A DNA stretch of 64,000 bases from Ignavibacteriales bacterium (GTDB lineage Bacteria; Bacteroidota; Ignavibacteria; Ignavibacteriales; SURF-24), in the NCBI GenBank assembly GCA_026390815.1, contig JAPLFH010000033.1, positions 124,001 to 188,000 on the forward strand, given 5' to 3'. The position numbers and the translations under genes were made by a program. This document shows, piece by piece, positions 1-10,400 of the stretch. The notes beneath the pieces were generated by a model. It was not told the DNA's origin. It saw only the letters and a list, made by a program, of their open reading frames with translations, and did no database searches. Numbering within the stretch: position 1 is the stretch's first letter; each line of letters opens with the position of its first letter.

Positions 1-291
1 TTAGCGGCAAACGATAGCTACTACAATCCGATTGGCTATTGGAATGGACCTATTTGGGTTCCGTGGCAGTATTTAATATTCCGTGGATTGATGAATTTTA
101 ATTACACTACCGATGCAAAAGAATTGGTAAATAAAGTACTTGATAATGTTGGCTGGCAGTTAAAAACCAATCATTGGTTCTGGGAATTTTACAGTGCCGA
201 TGATTATCAGGCAGGATGGAATAAGACTTATATCTGGACAGGAATAATTTCAAGAATGCTAATTGATCTTGACAAAATGAATAATAAATGA
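1..291 (+). CDS. Trehalase/GH63-like glycosidase, C-terminal part (5' end outside window)
   Basis: Open in frame from base 1 to a TGA at 289-291, so only about the last 96 residues are present. The visible part begins LAANDSYYNPIGYWNGPIWV and continues through WQY and a run of aromatic residues. The YWNGPIWVPWQ motif is typical of the last helices of (alpha/alpha)6-barrel glycosidases of the GH63/GH37/MGH1-like type, where it lines the active site. The very similar WNGPVWLLWDY occurs in the complete gene at 2977-5142. The end is 13 bp before the GH3 gene, so the two are probably cotranscribed. Substrate cannot be told from this fragment. The ATG at 88 is internal, not the start. Confidence 0.8.
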   Translation, partial: LAANDSYYNPIGYWNGPIWVPWQYLIFRGLMNFNYTTDAKELVNKVLDNVGWQLKTNHWFWEFYSADDYQAGWNKTYIWTGIISRMLIDLDKMNNK

Positions 292-304
292 GCAATGCAA
301 AATT

Positions 305-2911
305 ATGGAGAAAAAAATGAAAGTATTAAAAATCTTTTTATTCCTGCTAATTATTTCAATCGGGCAAGTTTCCGCACAGCAGGAATCACCTCCATTTAAA
401 AATCCAAATCTTTCTATTGAAGAAAGAGTAAATGATCTTGTTGCCAGGATGACACTTGAGGAAAAAATTTCTCAAATGATTTACACTGCACCGGCTATCG
501 ATCGGCTTGGTATACCAGCATACAATTGGTGGAATGAAGCTCTTCACGGGGTTGCGCGTAACGGGCTGGCAACGGTTTTCCCGCAAGCTATCGGATTAGC
601 TGCAATGTGGGATACTGATTTAATGAGCAAAGTTGCAAACGTAATTTCAGATGAAGGACGTGCTAAGTATAATGATGCAGTAAGTAAAAACAAAAGAGGT
701 ATTTACCAGGGAATAACATTCTGGTCTCCTAATATTAATATTTTCAGAGATCCGCGCTGGGGAAGAGGAATGGAAACTTATGGAGAAGATCCTTTCCTCA
801 CCGGCCAACTGGGACTTCAATTTGTAAAAGGTATGCAAGGTTCAGATCCAAAATATTTAAAAGTAGAATCTACTCCAAAACACTTTGCAGTTCACAGTGG
901 ACCGGAACCGGACAGACATACTTTTGATGCACGTGTAAGCGATTACGATTTGCGGGAAACTTATCTTCCGCATTTTAAAAAACTAATTCAGGATGGAAAA
1001 GCAAATTCTGTTATGTGTGCTTATAATCGTTTCCGTGGGGAAGCTTGCTGCGGAAGCAACCAGCTTCTTAAAAGTATTCTCCGCGATGAGTGGGGATTCA
1101 AAGGTTATGTTGTTTCTGATTGCTGGGCTGTGTCTGATATTTATAATTCACATAAGTTGGTCAAAACTCCGGAGGAGGCATCATCGCTTGCTGTTAGAGC
1201 TGGGACTGATCTTGAATGCGGTGACGCTTACCCAAGTTTAGTAAATGCGTATCAGCAAGGATTAATTAAAGAGGATGAAATTACTACTGCAGTAAAAAGA
1301 TTATTTTCTATTCGATTTAAACTCGGGATGTTTGATCCGCCGGAAATGGTTCCTTATTCAAAGCTGGATTTAAGAAATGTCGATACTAAAGAAAATCAGA
1401 AAATCGCACTTGATGCTGCACGAAAGTCAATCGTTCTTTTAAAGAATTACAAAAATATTTTACCACTTGATAAAAAAATTAAAACCGTTGCTGTTATTGG
1501 ACCAAATGCAGATGATGCTGAAGTGCTCCTTGGTAATTACAATGGCTTTCCTTCAAATCCAGTTACTCCGCTTACTGGAATTCTGCAAAAATTATTTAAC
1601 ACAAAAGTAATTTACGAACGCGGTTGCGATGTTGCAGAAAATCTCCCGTCATTTGAAGTAATTCCTAATTCAGCATTGTTTACTACAAAAGCAGAGGAAA
1701 GAGAAAATGGACTGAAAGCAGAATACTTTGATAACCGCGAGTTTAAAGGAAAACCATCTTTTAAACAAATAGATTATTGTATCGATTTTAAATGGTGGAC
1801 TGGAGCTCCTGACCCAAAGTTTGATCCTGATAATTTTGGAATTAGATGGAACGGGATAATTGTTCCTCCACGAACAGGGAAGTATGCTATTGGTGGTTAT
1901 GGTCTAAATGGATTTAGAATTTATTTTGAAGATTCATTGTTGATTAGTTTTGAGGGAACTCACCATCCGGTTAAATCTTATAAGTGGATCGATCTTGTTG
2001 CTGGAAAAGCATATAAGATAAAAGTGGAATTTTACAAAACTATGCGTTACTCATTTATGCAACTGCTCTGGTCCGCACCTGATGAGAACCTGGAACAGAA
2101 AGCAATTGAAGCCGCAAAGAAATCGGATGCAGTTATTATGGTGATGGGGTTATCCCCACGACTTGAAGGCGAAGAGATGGATGTTACTGTAAAAGGATTT
2201 AAAGGAGGAGATAGATTAACCCTGGATTTGCCTGAGACGCAGGAAAATCTGATTAAAAAAATTGCCACTATTGGTAAACCAATTATACTCGTGCTATTGA
2301 ATGGCAGTGCAGTTGCGGTTAATTGGGAGAATAAAAATATCCCTGCAATCATTGAAGCCTGGTACCCCGGACAAGCTGCAGGAACTGCAATTGCTGATGT
2401 AATATTTGGTGATTACAATCCTGCTGGAAGGCTGCCGGTTACATTTTATAAATCAGTAGATCAACTCCCTGAATTTACAGATTACAATATGAGTAACAGA
2501 ACGTACCGCTACTTTAAAGGTGAACCACTATATCCATTTGGATACGGATTAAGCTACACAACTTTCCAATATAAAAATTTGAAACTGAAAAAAAGTAAAA
2601 TCAAATCCGGTGAAACAACGAAAGTTTATGTTGATGTTGAAAATACCGGAAAAATTTTTGGTGATGAAGTTGTTCAACTTTATGTTAAAGCTGGCAAAGA
2701 CAATAAGGCGATAAAGACTTTAAAAGGATTCAATAGAATTTCATTAGATCCAAAAGAAACTAAAACTGTTGAGTTTGAAATTACATCTGAGAAATTATCG
2801 CGTTGGATAGATGGGAAAGGATTTTCAGTCGAACCGGATAATTACACTTTGATGATTGGATCGTCATCAAATGATAAGGATTTAAATAAGATAATTCTTA
2901 AAGTAGAATAA
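305..2911 (+). CDS. GH3 beta-glucosidase/beta-xylosidase with PA14 domain, secreted
   Basis: 868 residues with an N-terminal signal peptide (about 1-24, ending VSAQQ). The GH3 N-terminal TIM-barrel domain spans roughly 35-370. It contains the KHF motif, a YGEDPFLTGQLG motif and the nucleophile Asp272 in GYVVSDCWA. The GH3 C-terminal domain is split by a PA14 domain beginning near residue 468 (GLKAEYFDN). A fibronectin III-like domain forms the last ~100 residues. This arrangement is that of family GH3 enzymes acting on beta-xylosides or beta-glucosides; PA14 in this position usually shapes the +1 subsite. It probably acts in the periplasm on oligosaccharides. Family assignment is secure, exact substrate is not. 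It follows the partial glycosidase by 13 bp. Confidence 0.93.
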   Translation: MEKKMKVLKIFLFLLIISIGQVSAQQESPPFKNPNLSIEERVNDLVARMTLEEKISQMIYTAPAIDRLGIPAYNWWNEALHGVARNGLATVFPQAIGLAAMWDTDLMSKVANVISDEGRAKYNDAVSKNKRGIYQGITFWSPNINIFRDPRWGRGMETYGEDPFLTGQLGLQFVKGMQGSDPKYLKVESTPKHFAVHSGPEPDRHTFDARVSDYDLRETYLPHFKKLIQDGKANSVMCAYNRFRGEACCGSNQLLKSILRDEWGFKGYVVSDCWAVSDIYNSHKLVKTPEEASSLAVRAGTDLECGDAYPSLVNAYQQGLIKEDEITTAVKRLFSIRFKLGMFDPPEMVPYSKLDLRNVDTKENQKIALDAARKSIVLLKNYKNILPLDKKIKTVAVIGPNADDAEVLLGNYNGFPSNPVTPLTGILQKLFNTKVIYERGCDVAENLPSFEVIPNSALFTTKAEERENGLKAEYFDNREFKGKPSFKQIDYCIDFKWWTGAPDPKFDPDNFGIRWNGIIVPPRTGKYAIGGYGLNGFRIYFEDSLLISFEGTHHPVKSYKWIDLVAGKAYKIKVEFYKTMRYSFMQLLWSAPDENLEQKAIEAAKKSDAVIMVMGLSPRLEGEEMDVTVKGFKGGDRLTLDLPETQENLIKKIATIGKPIILVLLNGSAVAVNWENKNIPAIIEAWYPGQAAGTAIADVIFGDYNPAGRLPVTFYKSVDQLPEFTDYNMSNRTYRYFKGEPLYPFGYGLSYTTFQYKNLKLKKSKIKSGETTKVYVDVENTGKIFGDEVVQLYVKAGKDNKAIKTLKGFNRISLDPKETKTVEFEITSEKLSRWIDGKGFSVEPDNYTLMIGSSSNDKDLNKIILKVE

Positions 2912-2976
2912 TTACTAAAAGCTTGTGGTTTTTAATCGACAGAATAAATATGTAATCAACTTTTAAGGAAGGTAAA

Positions 2977-5142
2977 ATGAAAAGGATTTTTCTTCTTCTT
3001 TGTGCGGTAATATTTTTTAATGATATGTTTTCCCAAAGCTTACTTGTAAATGATAATTATCTTTTATTCAAAGCAGCAGCTAAATCTCCTCTCTACACTA
3101 CTTACACAGCCACGATGGAAAGATCACGATTGTATGGAGATAAAGGATATAAAATGGATTACTATTCCGATTGCTTTCCAATCAATTATTCAGGAGATAA
3201 TGCCGGTAAATTTTATGTGGTGTGGAAAGTTAACCAGGTTGTTATAAACAGAATTGAAGAGTATTTCCAGAAGCCTGTAGTTACAAGTTCTTTTCCAGAT
3301 ATGGTTGTAATGGAGTACCAACCATTTCAGGGAGTTCAGGTTCAGGAAACATTTTTTGTTTATAGTTCTACTATTTCTCTGGTTAGCATGCAAATCAAAA
3401 ACATTTCCAAAGTTGATTACAATATCGAGCTTTATCCAGTACTTGAATTGGGGAATGATTCGTTGCTCATTAAAGGTTACGACGAAAAGTACAAAGGATA
3501 TGTTACCAATCATTATGAAACAAGGAAAAGATTAATAAGCAACTTGAATTCCAAATGGTCTTATCCAACAGACTGCAGGGATTTCTTTACAGCAAGCTTC
3601 TCTCCATATTCTTATGGCGGTTACTTTGGTGGTCTTGATAATTTTTACAACATCATTAAAACAGATTTCTATGCTGAGAAAAGAATTGATTCGCTTAATC
3701 TTTTAAAAGTAGGTTTTGTAAATTTTGTTTCGCTGCATGGTAAGTTAAAGCTAAAACCGAGTGAAGAAACAAATGTCCGCTACATACGCGGCTGGCAGGA
3801 TCAGAAAGAGGATTTAGTAAAACTTCAAGAGGAATGTGAAAAACTGAAAACTGAATCGCTGCAGAAATATGTTGATGCTAACGCAAAATTATTTTCTAAA
3901 ATCCCACGCATCAAATTTAAAACTGAAGAAGAAAAACTGGTTTATCTTGGAGCATTCAATCTGGCACGCGGATGCATGTATCCTCCCGCTGATTCAACAA
4001 AAAATAATTTCTATGTCTTCTCCCGCCAGCCATTGTGGGGATGGGGACATGGACACCAGGTTCTGCATGAATCGTTAAGTATGCTTGCATACGCATATCT
4101 CGATCCGCAGTCAGCAGAAGGTTCGCAGCGTGTTTACATTGAACAGCAAGGCAAAGATGGTTTGATCGCTTATCGCCACGGTCCGCGTGGTTTGCAGGAC
4201 TATCCGCATAAAAGCAATGTTACCGGTAAAGATATGTCAACTACTTCTGCCCCATTTTTTAGCTGGATAAATTGGGAGGTTTATAGTGTTAGCAAAGACA
4301 AACAATTTCTGCAGGATGCTTACACATCCGGCGTAAAGTACGTTAATTGGCTGATTGAAAACCGAGACCTAGATAAAGACGGAACATTTGAATGGGGACC
4401 ATATGGAATAATTGAAAACGTGCGCGATTGGTATAATGCTGTCTTCCAGGTTTCAGCAGAAAGATATCTTGATGTTGATAAGGAAGATATTTCTGATGAG
4501 CTTGAATGCGTCGATCTTACTTTTATGGTTATTAAAGAAATGCGCTCACTTTCTTCAATTGCTAAAGAGCTCGACAAAACGAATGAAGCTTTGGGTTGGA
4601 TGAAAAAAGCTGACGAAATTTCCAAATTGGTGAATGAAAGAATGTGGGACGACTCAACCCAGTTTTATTATTCAATAAATAAAACTGATCACTCATTCAA
4701 ATTTAAGACAAGAGATTTACGCCGTGAAGAGATCATCGGTTTTCTTGCTTTGTGGGCAGAAGCTGCTCCCAAGGATAGAGCGGAAAAATTGATAAAGCAT
4801 TTGCTTGATCCTGAAAAATTCTGGCGGAAGTATGGCGTACCAACTCTTTCTGCTAAAGATGAATGGTACAGCGCTTATGTAGATTATTGCTGCAAATGGA
4901 ATGGTCCGGTTTGGCTCCTTTGGGATTACATGGTTTATGATGGTTTGAAAAAATATGGATATAATAAAATTGCGAGTGAGTTAGCTGGTAAAATGATGCT
5001 TGCAGTTACAACCCAGCTTTCTAAGAATCATAATTTCTGGGAATCTTTTAGTCCTGATAATGAGGTGCTGAATTCACCCACAAATTATATCTGGGATTCT
5101 ATAATGGCAAAATTGCTGATTGAAGAAAACAAAAAACAATAG
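2977..5142 (+). CDS. Secreted (alpha/alpha)6-barrel glycosidase, GH63/trehalase-like
   Basis: 721 residues with a signal peptide (about 1-19). The N-terminal ~300 residues look like a beta-sandwich domain; the rest is an (alpha/alpha)6 barrel. Motifs seen: RQPLWGWGHGHQVLHESL near 350, WNGPVWLLWDYMVYDGLKKY near 640 and NYIWDSIMAKLL at the end. These fit the GH63/GH37/MGH1-like group, which cleaves alpha-glucosidic or related linkages by inversion. Preceded by AAGGAAGG as ribosome binding site. The stop codon TAG (5140-5142) lies inside the 16-bp terminal inverted repeat of the GxxExxY element, so the last residues may have been set by that insertion. Substrate unknown. Confidence 0.8.
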   Translation: MKRIFLLLCAVIFFNDMFSQSLLVNDNYLLFKAAAKSPLYTTYTATMERSRLYGDKGYKMDYYSDCFPINYSGDNAGKFYVVWKVNQVVINRIEEYFQKPVVTSSFPDMVVMEYQPFQGVQVQETFFVYSSTISLVSMQIKNISKVDYNIELYPVLELGNDSLLIKGYDEKYKGYVTNHYETRKRLISNLNSKWSYPTDCRDFFTASFSPYSYGGYFGGLDNFYNIIKTDFYAEKRIDSLNLLKVGFVNFVSLHGKLKLKPSEETNVRYIRGWQDQKEDLVKLQEECEKLKTESLQKYVDANAKLFSKIPRIKFKTEEEKLVYLGAFNLARGCMYPPADSTKNNFYVFSRQPLWGWGHGHQVLHESLSMLAYAYLDPQSAEGSQRVYIEQQGKDGLIAYRHGPRGLQDYPHKSNVTGKDMSTTSAPFFSWINWEVYSVSKDKQFLQDAYTSGVKYVNWLIENRDLDKDGTFEWGPYGIIENVRDWYNAVFQVSAERYLDVDKEDISDELECVDLTFMVIKEMRSLSSIAKELDKTNEALGWMKKADEISKLVNERMWDDSTQFYYSINKTDHSFKFKTRDLRREEIIGFLALWAEAAPKDRAEKLIKHLLDPEKFWRKYGVPTLSAKDEWYSAYVDYCCKWNGPVWLLWDYMVYDGLKKYGYNKIASELAGKMMLAVTTQLSKNHNFWESFSPDNEVLNSPTNYIWDSIMAKLLIEENKKQ

Positions 5143-5601
5143 AACGCGGATGATGCGGATAGTGCGGATGAACGCGGAGGAAGAATGTTACATGAAAATA
5201 TCACCGGAAAGATTTTAAATTCTTTCTATAAAGTATTTAATACGCTTGGTTATGGCTTTCTGGAAAAAGTATATGAGAATTCAATGGTTATTGAATTGAA
5301 GAAAGAGGGATGTAGAGTTGAACAACAGAAAAGTATCAATGTATTTTACGATGAAAATCAGGTCGGTAACTATTATGCTGACCTGATAGTTGATGATCTA
5401 GTTATAGTTGAATTGAAAGCAGCCGAAGCATTATGTGAAGAACACGAGGCGCAATTAATAAATTATTTAAAAGCCACAAAAATAGAAGTTGGACTATTAT
5501 TAAATTTTGGTAAGAAACCTGAATTCAGAAGAAAAATTTTTACAAATGAACGAAAAGATCAGCGTGCATCCGCGGTTTCTGCGTAATCCGCGTTCTATTG
5601 T
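5136..5601. mobile_element. 466-bp element with 16-bp terminal inverted repeats carrying a GxxExxY gene
   Basis: The 16 bases at 5136-5151 (acaatagaacgcggat) recur as an exact reverse complement at 5586-5601. Next to the left end are further direct copies of the short unit GCGGAT (5154-5175), and next to the right end ATCCGCGG (5569-5576). The only gene inside is the GxxExxY gene. The left end supplies the stop codon of the upstream glycosidase and the right end runs into the U32 peptidase gene, so the element sits exactly between two genes. No transposase is present; it looks non-autonomous. Confidence 0.7.
5185..5586 (+). CDS. GxxExxY family protein
   Basis: 133 residues. The family name motif is visible as GFLEKVYENSM near residue 27-37, and the pattern YYADLIVDDLVIVELKAAE resembles the core of PDDEXK-type nucleases (D...ExK). 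GxxExxY proteins are very abundant in environmental Bacteroidetes/Chlorobi/Planctomycetes genomes and their role is unknown; a nuclease activity is suggested only by the fold-like motif. Preceded by GCGGAGGAAGA as ribosome binding site. It is the only gene inside the inverted-repeat element, and its stop codon (TAA at 5584-5586) touches the right terminal repeat. It does not belong functionally to the sugar operon. Confidence 0.85.
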   Translation: MLHENITGKILNSFYKVFNTLGYGFLEKVYENSMVIELKKEGCRVEQQKSINVFYDENQVGNYYADLIVDDLVIVELKAAEALCEEHEAQLINYLKATKIEVGLLLNFGKKPEFRRKIFTNERKDQRASAVSA

Positions 5602-7417
5602 CTTAGAGTTACTTTCTCCAGCCAAGGATTTGGAATGTGGAATTGCTGCCATCAACTGCGGTGCGGATGCGGTTTATATTGGCGCACCTAAGTATGGCGC
5701 ACGGGCAGCAGTTGGTAACTTAGTTGCAGACATTGAAAAGCTGATCAACTATGCACATAAATTTTGGGCAAAGGTTTATGTTACTGTAAACACAATTATT
5801 TATGATGAAGAATTAGAAGATGTTCAGAATCTGATTCATCAACTTTATAAAATTGGAACCGATGCAATAATTATTCAGGATATGGGCATTCTGGAAATGG
5901 ATATTCCTCCAATACCTCTGTTTGCTTCAACTCAAGCACACAATTATTCTTTGGAGAAAATTAAATTTCTTGAAGAAGTTGGTTTTCAGAGGATAATTTT
6001 AGCAAGAGAACTTTCACTCGAACAGATAAAAGAAATAAAGGAGAGTGCAAAAGTTGATTTGGAATTTTTTGTTCACGGGTCTTTATGCGTTTGCTTCAGC
6101 GGGCAATGTTATTTCAGTTATGCAACTACGGGACGAAGTGCCAACCGGGGCGAGTGCTCTCAACCTTGCAGATTATTTTATTCACTTGAAGATGCCAATG
6201 GAAAAACAATTATTGAGGATAAATATCTCTTATCATTAAAAGATCTTAATCTATCTTCGCATTTAAAAGAAATGGTAGAAGCTGGAATTACATCTTTTAA
6301 AATTGAAGGACGCCTGAAAGACATTAATTATATTAAGAACATCACAGGTTTCTATCGCCAGAAACTTGATGAAATAATGAATGGAGATAAATCTTTGCAA
6401 AAATCCTCCAGCGGGAAAGTGTTCTTCACTTTCAATCCTGATCCGGATAAAACATTTAATCGAGGATACACAGAATATTTTCTAAAAGGCAACACGAAAA
6501 ATATTGCATCGATAAATACTCAGAAATCACTCGGAAAATATATTGGCAAAGTAAAAATAATTGGGAAAGATTATTTTGAAGTAAATACCACCGAAAAGTT
6601 TGTTAACGATGATGGCATTTGTTTCTTTGATAGCCGGGATGTAATGCAAGGAATGATTTTAAGCAAGGTGATTGATAATCGAATTTATACTAATGAGCTT
6701 GATGGACTTTCTATCGGTACTAAGATTTACCGCAACCGCGATCATCAATTCACCAAGGAATTATCAAGAGATAATACAAAAAGAAAGATCGAAGCATTTA
6801 TTGAGATAGAGGAAGAAGTTGACCGGTTATTGATTTACGCTACTGACGAAGATAATAATAAAATCTCTTACGAGTATATGTTTGAGATAATTCCTGCGAA
6901 AGATCCAGCAAAATTTTTAGAGACAATAGAAAAGCAATTCAAAAAATCTGGCGATTCGATTTTTGAAGTCAAAGATGTAAAAATTATTTTTGCCGAACCA
7001 TTCTTTATTCCAATAGCAAAAATAAATGAAATGCGAAGGGCAGTGTTGGATTTACTGGAAACCGATAGAATTAAAAATTTTCCAAGGCAGATTGTTGAAA
7101 TTCAAAAAACAAATATTCCGTATCCAGAAAGAAAGCTGACTTATCTTGGCAATGTGGTTAATCGAAAAGCAAAACAGTTTTATGAAAGACACGGAGTTGA
7201 GAACATAGAAAATGGTTTTGAGTTGTTAAAGGAAACCAAGGACAAAATAATTTTAACCAGCAAATATTGTATTAAAGAACAGCTTAATCTTTGTCCTTTT
7301 GAAACTGATGGCTTTAATGTTAAGGATATTAAGGAACCATTATTCCTAAAATTTAACAGAAAGAAATACCAGTTGGAATTTAACTGTAAGAAATGTGAAA
7401 TGTCTATAATTCTATAA
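5546..7417 (+). CDS. Peptidase U32 family protein (RlhA/TrhP-like)
   Basis: About 624 residues from the ATG at 5546; a TTG at 5507 or an ATT at 5597 are alternatives. The conserved U32 start LELLSPAKDLE only begins at 5602, immediately after the GxxExxY element, so the first 17-19 codons of the present gene are element sequence. The U32 domain shows the Cys cluster HGSLCVCFSGQC and GECSQPCR (about residues 175-210), typical of members carrying an iron-sulfur cluster, and the SLKDLN and FKIEGRLK motifs. A further cysteine group sits at the C-terminus (CPF...CKKCEM). Family members RlhA/TrhP act in prephenate-dependent RNA hydroxylation; others are called collagenase-like. Which branch this belongs to is open. 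Confidence 0.85.
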   Translation: MNEKISVHPRFLRNPRSIVLELLSPAKDLECGIAAINCGADAVYIGAPKYGARAAVGNLVADIEKLINYAHKFWAKVYVTVNTIIYDEELEDVQNLIHQLYKIGTDAIIIQDMGILEMDIPPIPLFASTQAHNYSLEKIKFLEEVGFQRIILARELSLEQIKEIKESAKVDLEFFVHGSLCVCFSGQCYFSYATTGRSANRGECSQPCRLFYSLEDANGKTIIEDKYLLSLKDLNLSSHLKEMVEAGITSFKIEGRLKDINYIKNITGFYRQKLDEIMNGDKSLQKSSSGKVFFTFNPDPDKTFNRGYTEYFLKGNTKNIASINTQKSLGKYIGKVKIIGKDYFEVNTTEKFVNDDGICFFDSRDVMQGMILSKVIDNRIYTNELDGLSIGTKIYRNRDHQFTKELSRDNTKRKIEAFIEIEEEVDRLLIYATDEDNNKISYEYMFEIIPAKDPAKFLETIEKQFKKSGDSIFEVKDVKIIFAEPFFIPIAKINEMRRAVLDLLETDRIKNFPRQIVEIQKTNIPYPERKLTYLGNVVNRKAKQFYERHGVENIENGFELLKETKDKIILTSKYCIKEQLNLCPFETDGFNVKDIKEPLFLKFNRKKYQLEFNCKKCEMSIIL

Positions 7418-7447
7418 ATCAATATTTATTAAAACAGGATTTCATAA

Positions 7448-10400
7448 ATGAAAAAATTTCTTATTTCGATTTTGTTGCTTATTCAGACAAGTAATTTCCA
7501 GGCTCAATCCGAGAAGAATACAACTGGTTCAATTCCGAAATTCAATTTAAAAGAAAATGATTTACTGATCTCAAGAATCGCCCAGCCGCATCAATATTTT
7601 GATAAGATTGGACAAAAGGCTGCGTTGATGGGATTTGAAAATGGAATGTTTGAAATGTGGGTATGGCCCTGGAAACCACTAAGAAATTTTGAGCTTCGGT
7701 TCTTTACAAATAATTCAACGCAGGCAATCCTTGCTAAAGATATTGTAAGAACAATTGATGCAACACCGGAAGCAACTACAATAACTTATACTTACGAATC
7801 ATTTACGGTAAAAGAAATTTTTATTGTTCCGGTTAAAGATCCGGGATTGATCATTCTTTTAGATATTCATACTGTTGAACCAATTACAATCGTTCCGGGT
7901 TTTCTTCCTGTAATGCAGCCGCAGTGGCCTGCGGGAATTGGTGGTCAATACAGTTATTGGGATGATGATGTTAAAGCATTTGTAATTTCGGAGTCGCAGA
8001 GAAGAGCAATTTTCTTGTGTGGTTCACCGGCTGGCAAAGAAATGTCCGCACCACCGGCACATATGTTTGCGGATAATCCGCTTCAGTTTAAAATTGATGT
8101 GAAGCCGAATGAGACGAGAGAAAAATACATCCCGATTATAATTGCCGGCGGTATAAATACAAAAATGGATTCAGTGAAAACATTGTTCACAAATCTTTCC
8201 CAAAATGCTGAGCAGTATTATTTTGCAAATTATAATTACTATCAGGATTTGCGGAATTCAACAACACAAATAATAACACCGGATAAAAGTTTTAACAGTG
8301 CGTACGAATGGGGGAAGGTTGCACTACGGAATTTATTAGTTGATAATCCAACACTTGGTAAAGGATTAGTCGCTGGGTATGGTTTATCCGGAAGCGGTGG
8401 TCGCCCTGGATTTGCATGGTTCTTTGGCGGAGATGCTTTTGCAAACTCACTTGCATTTAATAGTTTTGGCGATTTTAATACTGTCCGCGAAGCTCTTGAG
8501 TTTACGCAGAAATGGCAGCGGCAGGAAAACTTTCCGATAAGAAAAAAATCTGGTGATGAAATAAACAGAGATGTTGGTAAGATGTCTCACGAACTTTCGC
8601 AAAGCGATGGACTTGTGGATTGGTGGAATGATTATCATTTCGGGTATAATCATGCCGATACTTCTCCGTGGTATATTGTTGCAATGGGTGATTACTTCCA
8701 TAAGAGTGGAGATATTGATTTTATAAAAGAAAGCTGGAACTCAATAAAACAAGCTTACACTTGGTGTCTTGGTAAAGATAGCAACAACGATGGATTAATG
8801 GATTTGAAAAACTCCGGGCTTGGTGTTCTTGAGTTCGGTTCGCTTGTAAAAATTTACAACGACATGTACACCCAGGCTCTTTGGACGCAGTCTATTAAAG
8901 AAGTTATTAATATGGCAGGATATGTTGGTGATAAAGAAATGGAGAAAAGTGCAAGCAGCTTATTAGTTAAAGCTAAAGAATCATTAGAAAAATTATTCTG
9001 GATGGATGATTTAGGATTTTATTCCTTTGGTGCCAATGAAACCGGAGTTCAGGTGAAAGAAAAAAATCCATATCCTTCTATAGCATTTGATTTTGAATTA
9101 ATGGATAAATCCAGAACAGAAAAAAGTCTGGAAGCATTTGCGCATTCGGATTTGCTAACAGATTGGGGTATCCGAAGTCTTTCAAGCAGCTCTAAATTTT
9201 ATGATCCAAGGAATTATAATTATGGCGCAGTTTGGCCTTTCAATTCAATAATGCTTGGAACAGCGCTTTATAAATACAATTACAACCTGGCTGGATTTGC
9301 AAATCTTCAATCAACTTTGCAGCACCAATCAAATTATGGAATTGGTGTTATCCCCGAAGTATTTTCCGGTGATATGAACCAGAAACTTGGGGAGGCATAT
9401 CACGATCAAGGATTTTCTACATCTGGTTTTATGGTGCCATTTCTCCGAGGATTAACTGGACTTGAAGTAGATGCACTGAATATGAAAGTAATATTTAAAC
9501 CACAATTGCCAGCCAACTGGGACAGCTTGATAATAAATAATATTAAAGTAAGGGATGAAAATCTAAACTTAAAATTTTTTAAATCATCAACAGAAATTCG
9601 ATTATTGATTAACAAAAAAGGAGATTCAAAAATTAATTTTGAATTTACCCCGGTTCTTCAAACTGGTGCACAAATAATAAATGTTCAACTTAATGATAAA
9701 CAAATTGTTTACAGCGTAATTAATGATAAAAAAGTTTTTCAACCTAAAATTGAATTTACGTGTACAAATAATGACGTAGTAACAATAAAACTAATTCCTG
9801 TTCCAGAAATATTTTTATTACCACTTAAATCTAAAATCGGAGATGAAAATCATTCACTTAAATTTATCTCACAAAATAAAGAAGGGAACAAAATTCATTT
9901 TAAAGTTGAAGGTATTACCGGAGAGAAGTATGAAGTTGGATTAACAAATCAACAGTTGGTGGGAAAGATTGCCGGAGCAAAATTAAAAGACGGAAAAATG
10001 ATTGTTGAAATTGAGCCGTCGGATAAAAAAGATTTTGCAGAACACGAAATAATAATTGAAACAAAGCAAAATGAACAATTCGTAATTCCAGTTGTGGTTG
10101 TTAAATATTTTCCAGTTGATGGGAAGAATATTGATAAAAAAGCAACGGGTGATTGGGGCGTTTCACTTGAATTTACAAGAACAAAAACTGATAGTATAAC
10201 AAAAGAAGTTATAACTGCGCTTGAAGAAGGATCAAGATATCATGGTTACAAAGATTCATCTTCAAAGCCATCCTTACAGTATAAAGTGCTAAAGACTTAC
10301 GAATTTCTTGAACCATTACCGACCGTTAGCAAACCTTACAGCAAAGAACCAATGACCGACTATTACGAAATAATGAAAAGAATAGATGCGAAGAAATGGG

